Shown here piece by piece: positions 1-5,224 of a DNA stretch of 8,550 nucleotides. How positions within the stretch are numbered: the first letter of the stretch is position 1; the number at the start of each line of letters is the position of its first letter. This DNA is from Parvibaculum sp. (GTDB lineage Bacteria; Pseudomonadota; Alphaproteobacteria; Parvibaculales; Parvibaculaceae): positions 1-8,550 of the forward strand of contig JAGUWA010000144.1 in the NCBI GenBank assembly GCA_020062605.1, written 5' to 3'. Both the position numbers and the translations under genes were made by a program. The notes beneath the pieces are model-generated. The model saw nothing but the letters and a program-made list of their open reading frames with translations, ran no database searches and was not told where the DNA came from.

Positions 1-185
1 AGGAAGCCCGCGAGCGTCTTGCCCGCACCCGTGGGCGCGATGAGGAGCGCCGATTTGCCCGCCTGGGCGAGGGACAGAAGCGCAAGCTGATGGGCGCGCG
101 GGCTCCAGCCGCGGCTTTCGAACTAGCGGGCGAAGAGTGGGGGGAGTGTTGCGGCGTCCGGCGCGACGGCGAGAGAAGGTGTCAT
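1..185 (-). pseudogene. Lhr-type DEXH-box helicase, 5' end with in-frame amber codon (partial)
   Basis: Reading leftward from an ATG at 185, the frame encodes about 61 residues and runs off the left edge. The region after codon 21 matches the N-terminus of Lhr-like, ligase-associated DEXH helicases (ATP-dependent DNA/RNA helicases of SF2). There is a GWSPRAHQLALL segment resembling the Q-motif region at about residues 26-37 and a Walker A motif, APTGAGKT, at 50-57. Codon 21 is TAG (plus-strand CTA at 123-125). In this family the position is usually a Trp in a FARWF-type context, so a single TGG to TAG transition explains it. No in-frame ATG, GTG or TTG lies between the stop and Walker A, so a downstream restart would lose the ATP site. 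The break could be a real nonsense mutation or a sequencing error. The family call is firm; the functional state is not. Confidence 0.72.
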
Positions 186-204
186 GACTTCACCGTATCA
201 GCCT

Positions 205-370
205 ACCCTCCCCCTGTGGGAGGGTCGAAAAATTGAGCGCAGCGGAAATTTTTCGGGGAGGGGGACTCCGCTATCGGTGGATGGCTCGCCTTCCGTTTTC
301 CTCGCTTACCCCTCCCCGAAATTCGCTTCGCTGGCGCTCACGAATTTCGACCCTCCCACAGGGGGAGGGT
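205..370. repeat. Pair of inverted copies of a GC-rich palindromic intergenic repeat
   Basis: Two copies of about 60 bp face each other at 205-264 and 308-370, separated by 43 bp. Each copy begins with the hairpin ACCCTCCCCCTGTGGGAGGGT and ends with GGGGAGGGG. Between these is a second AT-rich hairpin (CGAAAAATT with AATTTTTCG in the left copy; CGAAATTCG with CGAATTTCG in the right copy). The reverse complement of the right copy aligns with the left copy over nearly its whole length. A third copy is at 4802-4855. It codes for nothing convincing; small ORFs here are by-products of the repeat. This looks like a dispersed alphaproteobacterial REP/BIME-type element that could form a cruciform in DNA or act as a transcript-end hairpin. 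Confidence 0.85.
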
Positions 371-374
371 GTTC

Positions 375-403
375 TTGACGGAGACCGCTCAAAACGATTC
401 TTT
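375..403 (+). promoter_or_regulatory. Possible weak promoter for the MscS gene
   Basis: TTGACG at 375-380 is a good -35 match. A 17-bp spacer leads to TTCTTT at 398-403, which is a poor -10. It lies just outside the inverted repeat and about 70 bp before the MscS start. Only the -35 is persuasive, so this is a tentative call. Confidence 0.25.
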
Positions 404-471
404 TCAGCGGGTTCAAATTCAGGCCGGTCCATGGGAAACTGACGCTTCCGCCCCATTCAAGGAACCCTCGC

Positions 472-1323
472 ATGCTCGACCAGCTTCCGCCTTCCATTCG
501 CGAACAGCTCGACGTTTTGCTGCCGCAGCTTGTCGAGGGCGGTGTGAACATCGTCATCGCCATCGTCATTCTGGTTCTCGGCCTGTGGTTTGCCGGGCGG
601 TGCCGGACATGGACGATGCGGGCGCTGGGGCGCTGGCCGGCCATGGACGAGATGCTGCTGAATTTCTTCGGCACCGTGGTGCGCTATCTCGTTCTCACCT
701 TCACGATCCTCGCTGTGCTGGCGAAGTTCGGCGTGCAGACGGCGAGCCTCATCGCCGTTCTCGGCGCGGCGGGCCTCGCCGTCGGCCTGGCGCTGCAGGG
801 AACGCTTTCCAATGTCGCCGCCGGCGTGATGCTGCTGATCTTCCGGCCGTTCCGCGCGGGGCATTATGTGGAGGCGGGCGGCGTCGCAGGCATGGTGAAG
901 GCGCTGACGCTCTTCACCACGGAACTCGCGACGCCCGACAATGTGCAGATCGTGGTGCCGAACAGCGAGGTGTGGGGAAAGCCGATCACGAATTACAGCT
1001 ATCACCCGACGCGCCGCGTCGACATCACCTTCGGCATTTCCTATGGCGACGATATCGGCAAGGCGATGCAGATCATCCGCGAGGCGCTGGATGCGGATGC
1101 GCGCTGCCTGAAGGAGCCGGAGGCCTTTATCGGGGTGATCAGCCTCGGGGACAGTTCGGTGGACATCGTGACGCGCGTCTGGGTGATGAACGCAGACTAC
1201 TGGCCGGTCTATTTCGACCTGATGCGGGGCGTCAAGGAGCGCTTCGACGAGGGCGGAATCACCATCCCCTTCCCGGTGCGGACTATTTATAATGCGGCGG
1301 ACCAGGCTCGCCGCCGGGTATAA
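472..1323 (+). CDS. MscS-family small-conductance mechanosensitive channel
   Basis: This encodes a 283-residue inner-membrane channel that opens under membrane tension and releases solutes during hypo-osmotic shock; by family knowledge it is a homoheptamer. The length is close to that of E. coli MscS (286). Predicted helices lie near residues 24-42, 67-86 and 91-124. The pore helix TM3 is highly typical: LGAAGLAVGLALQGTLSNVA from 97, with the Gly/Ala packing pattern, then the FRPFRAGHYV turn (124-133) into the beta domain with GGVAGMV (136-142). A VVPNSEV segment follows in the cytoplasmic vestibule, and the C-terminal alpha/beta domain ends near PFPVRTIYN. The start is supported by AAGGA at 459-463, 8 bp upstream. 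The last ten or so codons lie in the first unit of a 31-bp tandem repeat, so the DQARRRV tail may be recent. It is a stand-alone gene; the next one begins 89 bp later. Confidence 0.95.
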   Translation: MLDQLPPSIREQLDVLLPQLVEGGVNIVIAIVILVLGLWFAGRCRTWTMRALGRWPAMDEMLLNFFGTVVRYLVLTFTILAVLAKFGVQTASLIAVLGAAGLAVGLALQGTLSNVAAGVMLLIFRPFRAGHYVEAGGVAGMVKALTLFTTELATPDNVQIVVPNSEVWGKPITNYSYHPTRRVDITFGISYGDDIGKAMQIIREALDADARCLKEPEAFIGVISLGDSSVDIVTRVWVMNADYWPVYFDLMRGVKERFDEGGITIPFPVRTIYNAADQARRRV

Positions 1324-1380
1324 TGCGGCGGATTGAGATCGCCGCCGGTTATATTGCGACGACGGACTGAGCGCGCCGGA
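1288..1380. repeat. 31-bp tandem repeat, three units, spanning the MscS stop codon
   Basis: Units lie at 1288-1318, 1319-1349 and 1350-1380. The first two share TATAATGCGGCGGA at the start and CGCCGCCGG at the end; the third is degenerate (TATATTGCGACGA...). Each of the first two can form a hairpin, GCGGCG paired with CGCCGC across a 9-nt loop. Unit 1 is coding, the MscS TAA falls within the first bases of unit 2, and unit 3 is intergenic. The 31-bp period is not a multiple of three, so the copies are not read in the same frame. The hairpins might attenuate transcription after MscS, but there is no T-tract. Confidence 0.8.
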
Positions 1381-1412
1381 TGCGCGCGAGGCAAACAGGG
1401 AACGGAACGCAG

Positions 1413-1682
1413 ATGGATCGATTTTTCGGCGGGCCCGTGCTGCCCACGCTTTTCAAGCTCGCCATCGCGTCCATCGCGGTGGGCGTGGTGCTGGCGGTTT
1501 TCGGCATCAAGCCGATCGACCTGTGGCGCGATTTCCTCGACACGCTGGGACGCATCTGGGAGATGGGGTTCGATGCGATCGACTGGTCGCTGCAATACCT
1601 GCTGCTCGGCGCCGTGGTCGTGATCCCGATTTTCGTCGCGGTGCGCTTGTGGAGCGTGCTTGTCGCGCGGGGGAAGGAGTGA
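1413..1682 (+). CDS. DUF6460 family small membrane protein
   Basis: This encodes an 89-residue protein of unknown function, recognised by resemblance to the alphaproteobacterial DUF6460 family: an N-terminal DRFFGGPVL motif, a helix at about residues 12-32 (FKLAIASIAVGVVLAVFGIK), a middle segment with the characteristic RIWEMGFDAIDW pattern, and a second membrane helix at about 59-80 ending in a basic tail. Two transmembrane segments are therefore expected. I chose the ATG at 1413 because the family begins at the MDRFFGG sequence and GGGAA lies at 1398-1402. An upstream in-frame start at 1380 would add 11 unconserved residues and overlap the tandem repeat. It sits 89 bp behind the MscS gene and could share its transcript. 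No function is claimed. Confidence 0.82.
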   Translation: MDRFFGGPVLPTLFKLAIASIAVGVVLAVFGIKPIDLWRDFLDTLGRIWEMGFDAIDWSLQYLLLGAVVVIPIFVAVRLWSVLVARGKE

Positions 1683-1722
1683 GGGTGGCTTCCACCATCC
1701 GTACGCAGATTTCCTGTTCTTG

Positions 1723-1942
1723 AAATGAAATGTACCGCGGCACTTGCCTGTCCCGACGAAGGTCGGGATCGCGGGGCCCAATCCACGCCGCGGCAAGAAC
1801 AACGGCGAGCAGGTTCCGGGAACAAGTCCCGGGATGACACCTGTTTTTCTATATCCTCTTCATCGCCTCCCTTCCGCGCCTTCCAGATTGCCGGTTCCCG
1901 GCTTTCGCCGGGACAGGCAAGCCCGGCAATGACATTTCATTT
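1723..1942. repeat. 220-bp MITE-like element with long imperfect terminal inverted repeats
   Basis: The ends are perfect 11-bp inverted repeats, AAATGAAATGT at 1723-1733 and ACATTTCATTT at 1932-1942. A second perfect 13-bp pair lies just inside: CTTGCCTGTCCCG at 1743-1755 and CGGGACAGGCAAG at 1909-1921. Allowing mismatches, the arms extend to about 46 bp. Internal hairpins include CCCGAC-GTCGGG, CCGGGA-TCCCGG and CCCGGC-GCCGGG. No credible gene lies inside, and no clear target-site duplication is visible. It fills the gap between the convergent DUF6460 and oxidoreductase genes and could end transcription from both sides. I cannot tell a non-autonomous transposon from a REP-type palindromic element without other copies. 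Confidence 0.75.
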
Positions 1943-1944
1943 TT

Positions 1945-2919
1945 TTACATCTCGATGACGACCTTGCCGACGGCCTTGCGGTCCTGGAGCATGCGCAGGG
2001 CGTCGACGGCGCGTTCGAGCGGGAAGCGCGCGCAGATATAGGGGGCGATCTTTCCTTCCTCGGCGAGGCGGGCGATGGCGGCGAGGTTCGCCCTGCCCGC
2101 TTCCGGATCGCGGCGGCCATATTCGCCGGCGCGGACGCCGATGACGGAGAAGCCCTTGATGAGCGGCATGTTGACGGAGACGGCGGGGATGCGGCCGCTG
2201 GTGAAGCCGATGATCAGCAGGCGGCCGTTCCAGGCGATGCAGCGCACGCTCTCGTCGAAGACATCGCCGCCGACGGGATCGTAGATCACATCCGCGCCGC
2301 GCCCGCCGGTGAGCTCCTTCACCTTTTCGCGGAAACCTTGCGTGACATTGATGACGTGGTCGGCGCCGCGCGATTTCACGATTTTCAGTTTCTCGTCGGA
2401 GGCCGACGTCGCGATGACCGTTGCGCCGAGGAGCTTGCCCATTTCGACGGCGGCGAGGCCGACGCCGCCCGTGCTCCCATGCACCAGCAGCGTTTCGCCG
2501 GGCTGGAGATGGCCGCGGCAGACGAGCGCGACATAGGCCGTGAGCCAGGCGGCGGGATAAGCGGCGGCCTGCGCGAAATCCATGGGGCCGGGAATGGGGC
2601 GGCAGGCCTCGGCGGCGACATTCGCTTCCTCCGCGAAACCGCCGGTGCGCAGGCCAGCGACGACGCGGTCTCCCACCTTGAAGGTGGTCACGCCCTCGCC
2701 CAGCGCCGCGACGATGCCCGCGCCTTCCATGCCGGGGGAAAAGGGAAGCTCGGGCTTGAACTGATATTTGCCCTGGATCATCAGGATGTCCGGGAAATTG
2801 ACCGAGCAGGCCTTGAGCCGCAGACGCACCTCGCCAGGGCCCGGCGGCGGCAGCTCGACCTCCTCCATCTTCAGTACGCCGATGTCTTCCGATAGTTCGT
2901 GCACACGCATGGCACGCAT
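1945..2919 (-). CDS. NADPH:quinone oxidoreductase family protein (zinc-independent MDR superfamily)
   Basis: This encodes a 324-residue cytoplasmic oxidoreductase, expected to use NADPH to reduce quinones or other enone-type substrates. The GroES-like N-terminal domain carries SVNFPDILMIQGKYQFKP (39-56), a signature of the quinone oxidoreductase branch, then LPFSPGMEGAG (58-68) and VGDRV (82-86). The Rossmann domain has GSTGGVG at 148-154. The structural and catalytic zinc cysteines of classical alcohol dehydrogenases are absent. I chose the ATG at 2919 because GGGAG (2927-2931) lies 7 bp upstream; the ATG two codons earlier is too close to that site, and a longer frame to 3018 adds unconserved sequence. 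It is divergent from the epoxide-hydrolase-like gene across a 128-bp gap. The exact substrate is unknown. Confidence 0.92.
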   Translation of the reverse strand: MRAMRVHELSEDIGVLKMEEVELPPPGPGEVRLRLKACSVNFPDILMIQGKYQFKPELPFSPGMEGAGIVAALGEGVTTFKVGDRVVAGLRTGGFAEEANVAAEACRPIPGPMDFAQAAAYPAAWLTAYVALVCRGHLQPGETLLVHGSTGGVGLAAVEMGKLLGATVIATSASDEKLKIVKSRGADHVINVTQGFREKVKELTGGRGADVIYDPVGGDVFDESVRCIAWNGRLLIIGFTSGRIPAVSVNMPLIKGFSVIGVRAGEYGRRDPEAGRANLAAIARLAEEGKIAPYICARFPLERAVDALRMLQDRKAVGKVVIEM

Positions 2920-3047
2920 GGGCATTCTCCCAGTTTCTTTTATGGCAAATTGCTTTGCGCGGAAGCATAGAGCGGCGGCCCCAACTTCGCCATGCTGCGC
3001 GCTAGAATGGAGCCTCACGCAGGGGAAGCCCGGAGGGAAAGACGAGC

Positions 3048-3929
3048 ATGATGACCGGCATGGAAGATGCGCGATTCGGTGTGGCGCATCGCGACAGGAT
3101 CGCGCTGCACTATGCGGAGATGGGCCCGGAGGACGGGCCGCTCGTCATTCTGCTGCATGGCTTTCCCGACAACTGCCTCGGCTGGCGCCACCAGATGCCT
3201 GATCTTGCGAAGGCGGGCTTTCGCGTGATCGCGCCCGACCAGCGCGGCTATGGCGTGAGCGGGAAGCCGCGCGGCGTGAAGGCCTACGATCTGGACGAAC
3301 TGGCGCAGGACGTCATCGATCTCGGGCAACATTTCGGCGAGGAGAAGCTGCGCGTCGTCGGGCACGACTGGGGCGCGAGCGTCGCCTGGTGGCTCTGCTC
3401 GACGAAGCCGGAGCACATGGAGAAGGCGGCGATGATCAATGCGCCGCATCCCGCGGTCTGGAAGCAGGCGATGTATGAGGACAAGGCGCAGCGGAAGAAG
3501 AGCCGCTAAGTGAAGATGTTCCGCCTGCGTGGCATTCCCGAATGGGCGATGCGGCGGAAGAACTTCGGCACGCTGATCAAGGCACTGGAGGCGTCGGCAC
3601 GCGAGGGCGCGTTCGCGAAGGAAGAGTGGGACTATTACCGCAAGGCCTGGCGCGAGCCGAAGGCGCTCACCTCGATGATCCACTGGTATCGCGCGCTGCT
3701 GAAGAAGGACCTTTCAGGGCCGGTGAACCGCATCGATGTGCCGGTGCTGCTCGTCTGGGGCGAGAAAGACAATTTTGCGGATGTGTCGCTGGCGAAGAAG
3801 AGCATCGATCTTTGCGAGCGCGGCGGCACGCTGTTCTTCGCGGAGGGCACGCATTGGGTGCTGCGCGAGGAAGCGGCGAGCATCAACCCGATGCTCGTCA
3901 CGTTTCTCCGCTCCGATCAGGATGCATAG
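3048..3929 (+). pseudogene. Epoxide-hydrolase-like alpha/beta hydrolase, interrupted by an in-frame TAA
   Basis: One continuous frame of 293 codons plus the final stop is broken only by TAA at 3507-3509 (codon 154). Family motifs occur on both sides: oxyanion-hole HGFPD (37-41), DQRGYG (64-69), nucleophile region GHDWGA with Asp107, then after the stop HWYR with Tyr214, VWGEKD with acid Asp241, and GTHW with His269. The spacing is close to bacterial epoxide hydrolases such as EchA (Asp107, Tyr152, Tyr215, Asp246, His275). The stop stands where this family has its first cap-domain ring-opening tyrosine, so TAC or TAT to TAA is the simplest cause. The second half could in principle start at GTG 3510, but neither half alone is a whole hydrolase. 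GGAGG at 3032-3036 precedes the ATG at 3048. The tail overlaps the next gene by 13 bp. A sequencing error is possible. Confidence 0.85.
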
Positions 3930-4489
3930 GCATAAGCCGAACCGAGCGCGGCGAGACCGAGCACGATGAAAAGCGCGGCGGCTGCGTAGCGCATGGCGGC
4001 GGCGGGCACCCGCTTTGCCGCCGCTTCGCCGAAGAGGACGACGGGCACGTTCGCGGCCATCATGCCGAGCGTCGTGCCAAGCGCGACAAGGGTGAGCGTT
4101 TCGTAGCGCGCGCCGAGGGCGACGGTCGCAAGCTGCGTCTTGTCGCCCATCTCGACGAGGAAGAAGGCAATCGCGGTCGCGAGGAAGGGCCCGAAGCGGG
4201 AAACGGCTTCGTCCCCGGAAGGCGGTTCGTCCGGCACGAGCGTCCACAATCCCATCGCCAGGAAGGAAAGGCCAAGCACCCAGGCGAGAAGCTGCGGCGT
4301 GAGCCAGGCCGCGACGAGCGTTCCGGCCCATGCGGCGAGCGCGTGGTTTGCGACCGTGGCGGCGAAGATGCCGGCGATGACGGCGAGCGGCGCGCGGAAA
4401 CGCAGGGCGAGAAGGAGAGCGAGCAATTGCGTCTTGTCACCGATTTCAGCGATGGCGACGGCACCGAGGGAGACGAGAAAGGCTTCCAA
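3917..4489 (-). CDS. TMEM165/GDT1 family divalent cation (Mn2+/Ca2+) transporter, TTG start
   Basis: This encodes 190 residues with about six transmembrane helices. Members of this family export Mn2+ or exchange Ca2+/Mn2+ across the membrane. The two family signature motifs E-x-G-D-K-T are intact: EIGDKTQ at residues 15-21 and EMGDKTQ at 113-119, one in each half of the internally duplicated fold, separated by a hydrophilic loop at about 86-98. Family members begin MEAFLVS, which here requires a TTG at 4489; GGAG (4496-4499) lies 6 nt upstream and supports it. A longer open frame reaching 4699 is a by-product of the riboswitch leader. The yybP-ykoY riboswitch upstream indicates induction by Mn2+, which fits a manganese exporter. 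The 3' end overlaps the convergent hydrolase by 13 bp. Confidence 0.92.
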   Translation of the reverse strand: MEAFLVSLGAVAIAEIGDKTQLLALLLALRFRAPLAVIAGIFAATVANHALAAWAGTLVAAWLTPQLLAWVLGLSFLAMGLWTLVPDEPPSGDEAVSRFGPFLATAIAFFLVEMGDKTQLATVALGARYETLTLVALGTTLGMMAANVPVVLFGEAAAKRVPAAAMRYAAAALFIVLGLAALGSAYAYAS

Positions 4490-4511
4490 GGGACACTCCG
4501 CTGCCGGGCGC

Positions 4512-4730
4512 GACACCAATGACCCATTACGCCTGCCCGGCAAAGGCAGCGCATGAGCCAAAGGTCTCGCCAGTTCAGCGGCTGCTGAGCGCGGGCGCCA
4601 CGAGCTTTTGTCTTGTCGCGATCCCGGACGACGAACCGGGTTCCACTTCGTCTGGGATCGCTTGGCTCGAGTCTGTTGACGCCCGCCCCTCTCTGCCATG
4701 GCGGCGGAGGGCGGCTACTCCCCTAAGGAC
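4512..4730 (-). ncRNA. yybP-ykoY manganese riboswitch in the leader of the TMEM165 gene
   Basis: Read on the minus strand, the leader contains the conserved blocks of this class in order: CTTAGGGGAGTAGC (4727-4714), GTCAACAGACTCG (about 4680-4668), and TGGCGAGACCTTTGGC (4572-4557), followed by a hairpin-rich 3' part with GGTCATTGG (4524-4516). The helix CGAGC (4669-4665) with GCTCG (4605-4601) encloses a long hairpin at 4661-4618 with 14-nt arms. Family knowledge: this RNA binds Mn2+ and switches on Mn exporters of the MntP and TMEM165 types. GCCGGGC (4541-4535) is perfectly complementary to GCCCGGC (4509-4503), just before the ribosome binding site, so alternative pairing could control translation or termination. 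Exact boundaries are approximate. Confidence 0.85.
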
Positions 4731-4736
4731 GGTGGG

Positions 4737-4765
4737 GAAATAGCATGAGGGATGGAGGGGAGCAA
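4737..4765 (-). promoter_or_regulatory. Predicted promoter driving the riboswitch leader
   Basis: On the minus strand, TTGCTC (4765-4760), a 17-bp spacer and TATTTC (4742-4737), preceded by an extended -10 TGC, would start transcription near 4730. That is where the riboswitch begins. The -35 matches consensus only at TTG, so support comes mainly from position. Confidence 0.4.
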
Positions 4766-4801
4766 GATGGAAGCTGCGGGACGCGCAGGCACAGAGCCGC
4801 T

Positions 4802-4855
4802 TACCCCTCCCCAAAAAATCCTGCGGATTTTTTGACCCTCCCGCAGGGGGAGGGT
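4802..4855. repeat. Third copy of the palindromic repeat, with terminator-like hairpin
   Basis: This is the same family as the pair at 205-370 and in the same orientation as its right-hand copy: CCCCTCCCC, an AT-rich stem, then the ACCCTCCCGCAGGGGGAGGGT hairpin. The AT-rich stem is a perfect 9-bp inverted repeat, AAAAAATCC (4813-4821) and GGATTTTTT (4825-4833) around a 3-nt loop. It lies 16 bp beyond the DUF3147 stop and upstream of the riboswitch promoter, so it could end the esterase-DUF3147 transcript. Confidence 0.75.
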
Positions 4856-4870
4856 GGGAAGAAATTATAG

Positions 4871-5221
4871 TCAGATGGCGATGCCGAAGCGCGCGGCGAT
4901 CCAGACGGTGAGCAGGTAGAGAAGCACGGTGACGGCGCAGCCGACGGCCAGCGCGGGCCAGAAGCCGATCCCGTGCCGCAGCATCGCCGGGAAGATCAGA
5001 AACATCGGCAGCGAGGGGATGACGTACCAGAAGGTCGCTTCCGCATGGGCGGCGATGCGCTCCGCATCGCCCGTATCGCGCCAGAGCCAGATAATCGCGA
5101 GAATGGAGACCAGCGGGAGCGAGGCGATGAGCGCGCCGAAGGCGGGATTGCGCTTGGCGGTTTCCGACACGACCATCACGAGGATGCCGGAGATCGCTGC
5201 CTTGACGATCGCATAGAGCAT
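4871..5221 (-). CDS. DUF3147 family integral membrane protein
   Basis: This encodes 116 residues that are almost wholly hydrophobic, with about four membrane helices: roughly residues 3-20, 27-46, 64-80 and 87-113. Typical DUF3147 features are visible: SETAKRNPAFGALIASLPLV (19-38), WLWRDTGD, ATFWYVIPSLPMFL and GFWPALAVGCAVT. The family's molecular role is unknown to me. The ATG at 5221 is 3 bp after the TGA of the upstream esterase, and a GGGAG at 5236-5232 inside the end of that gene gives a 10-nt spacing. The two genes are therefore almost certainly co-transcribed and perhaps translationally linked. The repeat just after its stop may be the terminator. Confidence 0.88.
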   Translation of the reverse strand: MLYAIVKAAISGILVMVVSETAKRNPAFGALIASLPLVSILAIIWLWRDTGDAERIAAHAEATFWYVIPSLPMFLIFPAMLRHGIGFWPALAVGCAVTVLLYLLTVWIAARFGIAI

Positions 5222-5224
5222 GGA

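Noticed and set aside
205..370. CRISPR-like array suggested by repeated GC-rich blocks
   Set aside because: Only two copies are present, they are inverted rather than direct, and there are no regular spacers or cas genes.
184..442. Small ORFs in the 184-442 gap
   Set aside because: They are translations of the palindromic repeat pair, with no conserved protein features or ribosome sites.
369..1292. Plus-strand ORF of 307 residues overlapping the MscS gene
   Set aside because: It is a frame-shifted shadow of MscS with an arginine-rich product and no recognisable domain.
1937..2968. Minus-strand ORF of 343 residues in an alternative frame of the quinone oxidoreductase gene
   Set aside because: The product is Arg/Pro/His-rich and structureless; the overlapping frame carries a full, well-conserved oxidoreductase.
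123..3509. Stop-codon reassignment or a single suppressor explaining both internal stops
   Set aside because: The two internal stops are TAG and TAA, while TAA, TAG and TGA all serve as normal terminators for genes in this window, so a reassigned code is not supported.
3510..3929. Separate small gene starting at GTG 3510
   Set aside because: It is the in-frame continuation of the hydrolase after the TAA, lacking the nucleophile domain and any proper ribosome site; one broken gene is the simpler reading.
3542..4522. Plus-strand ORF of 326 residues across the hydrolase and transporter genes
   Set aside because: It lies in another frame of the hydrolase and antisense to the transporter. Its composition is Arg/Gly/Glu-rich with no domain, typical of shadow frames in GC-rich DNA.
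3917..4699. Longer 260-residue reading of the TMEM165 gene starting at 4699
   Set aside because: The extra 70 residues are basic, low-complexity sequence that coincides with the yybP-ykoY riboswitch. The family N-terminus MEAFLVS begins at the TTG at 4489, which has its own ribosome site.
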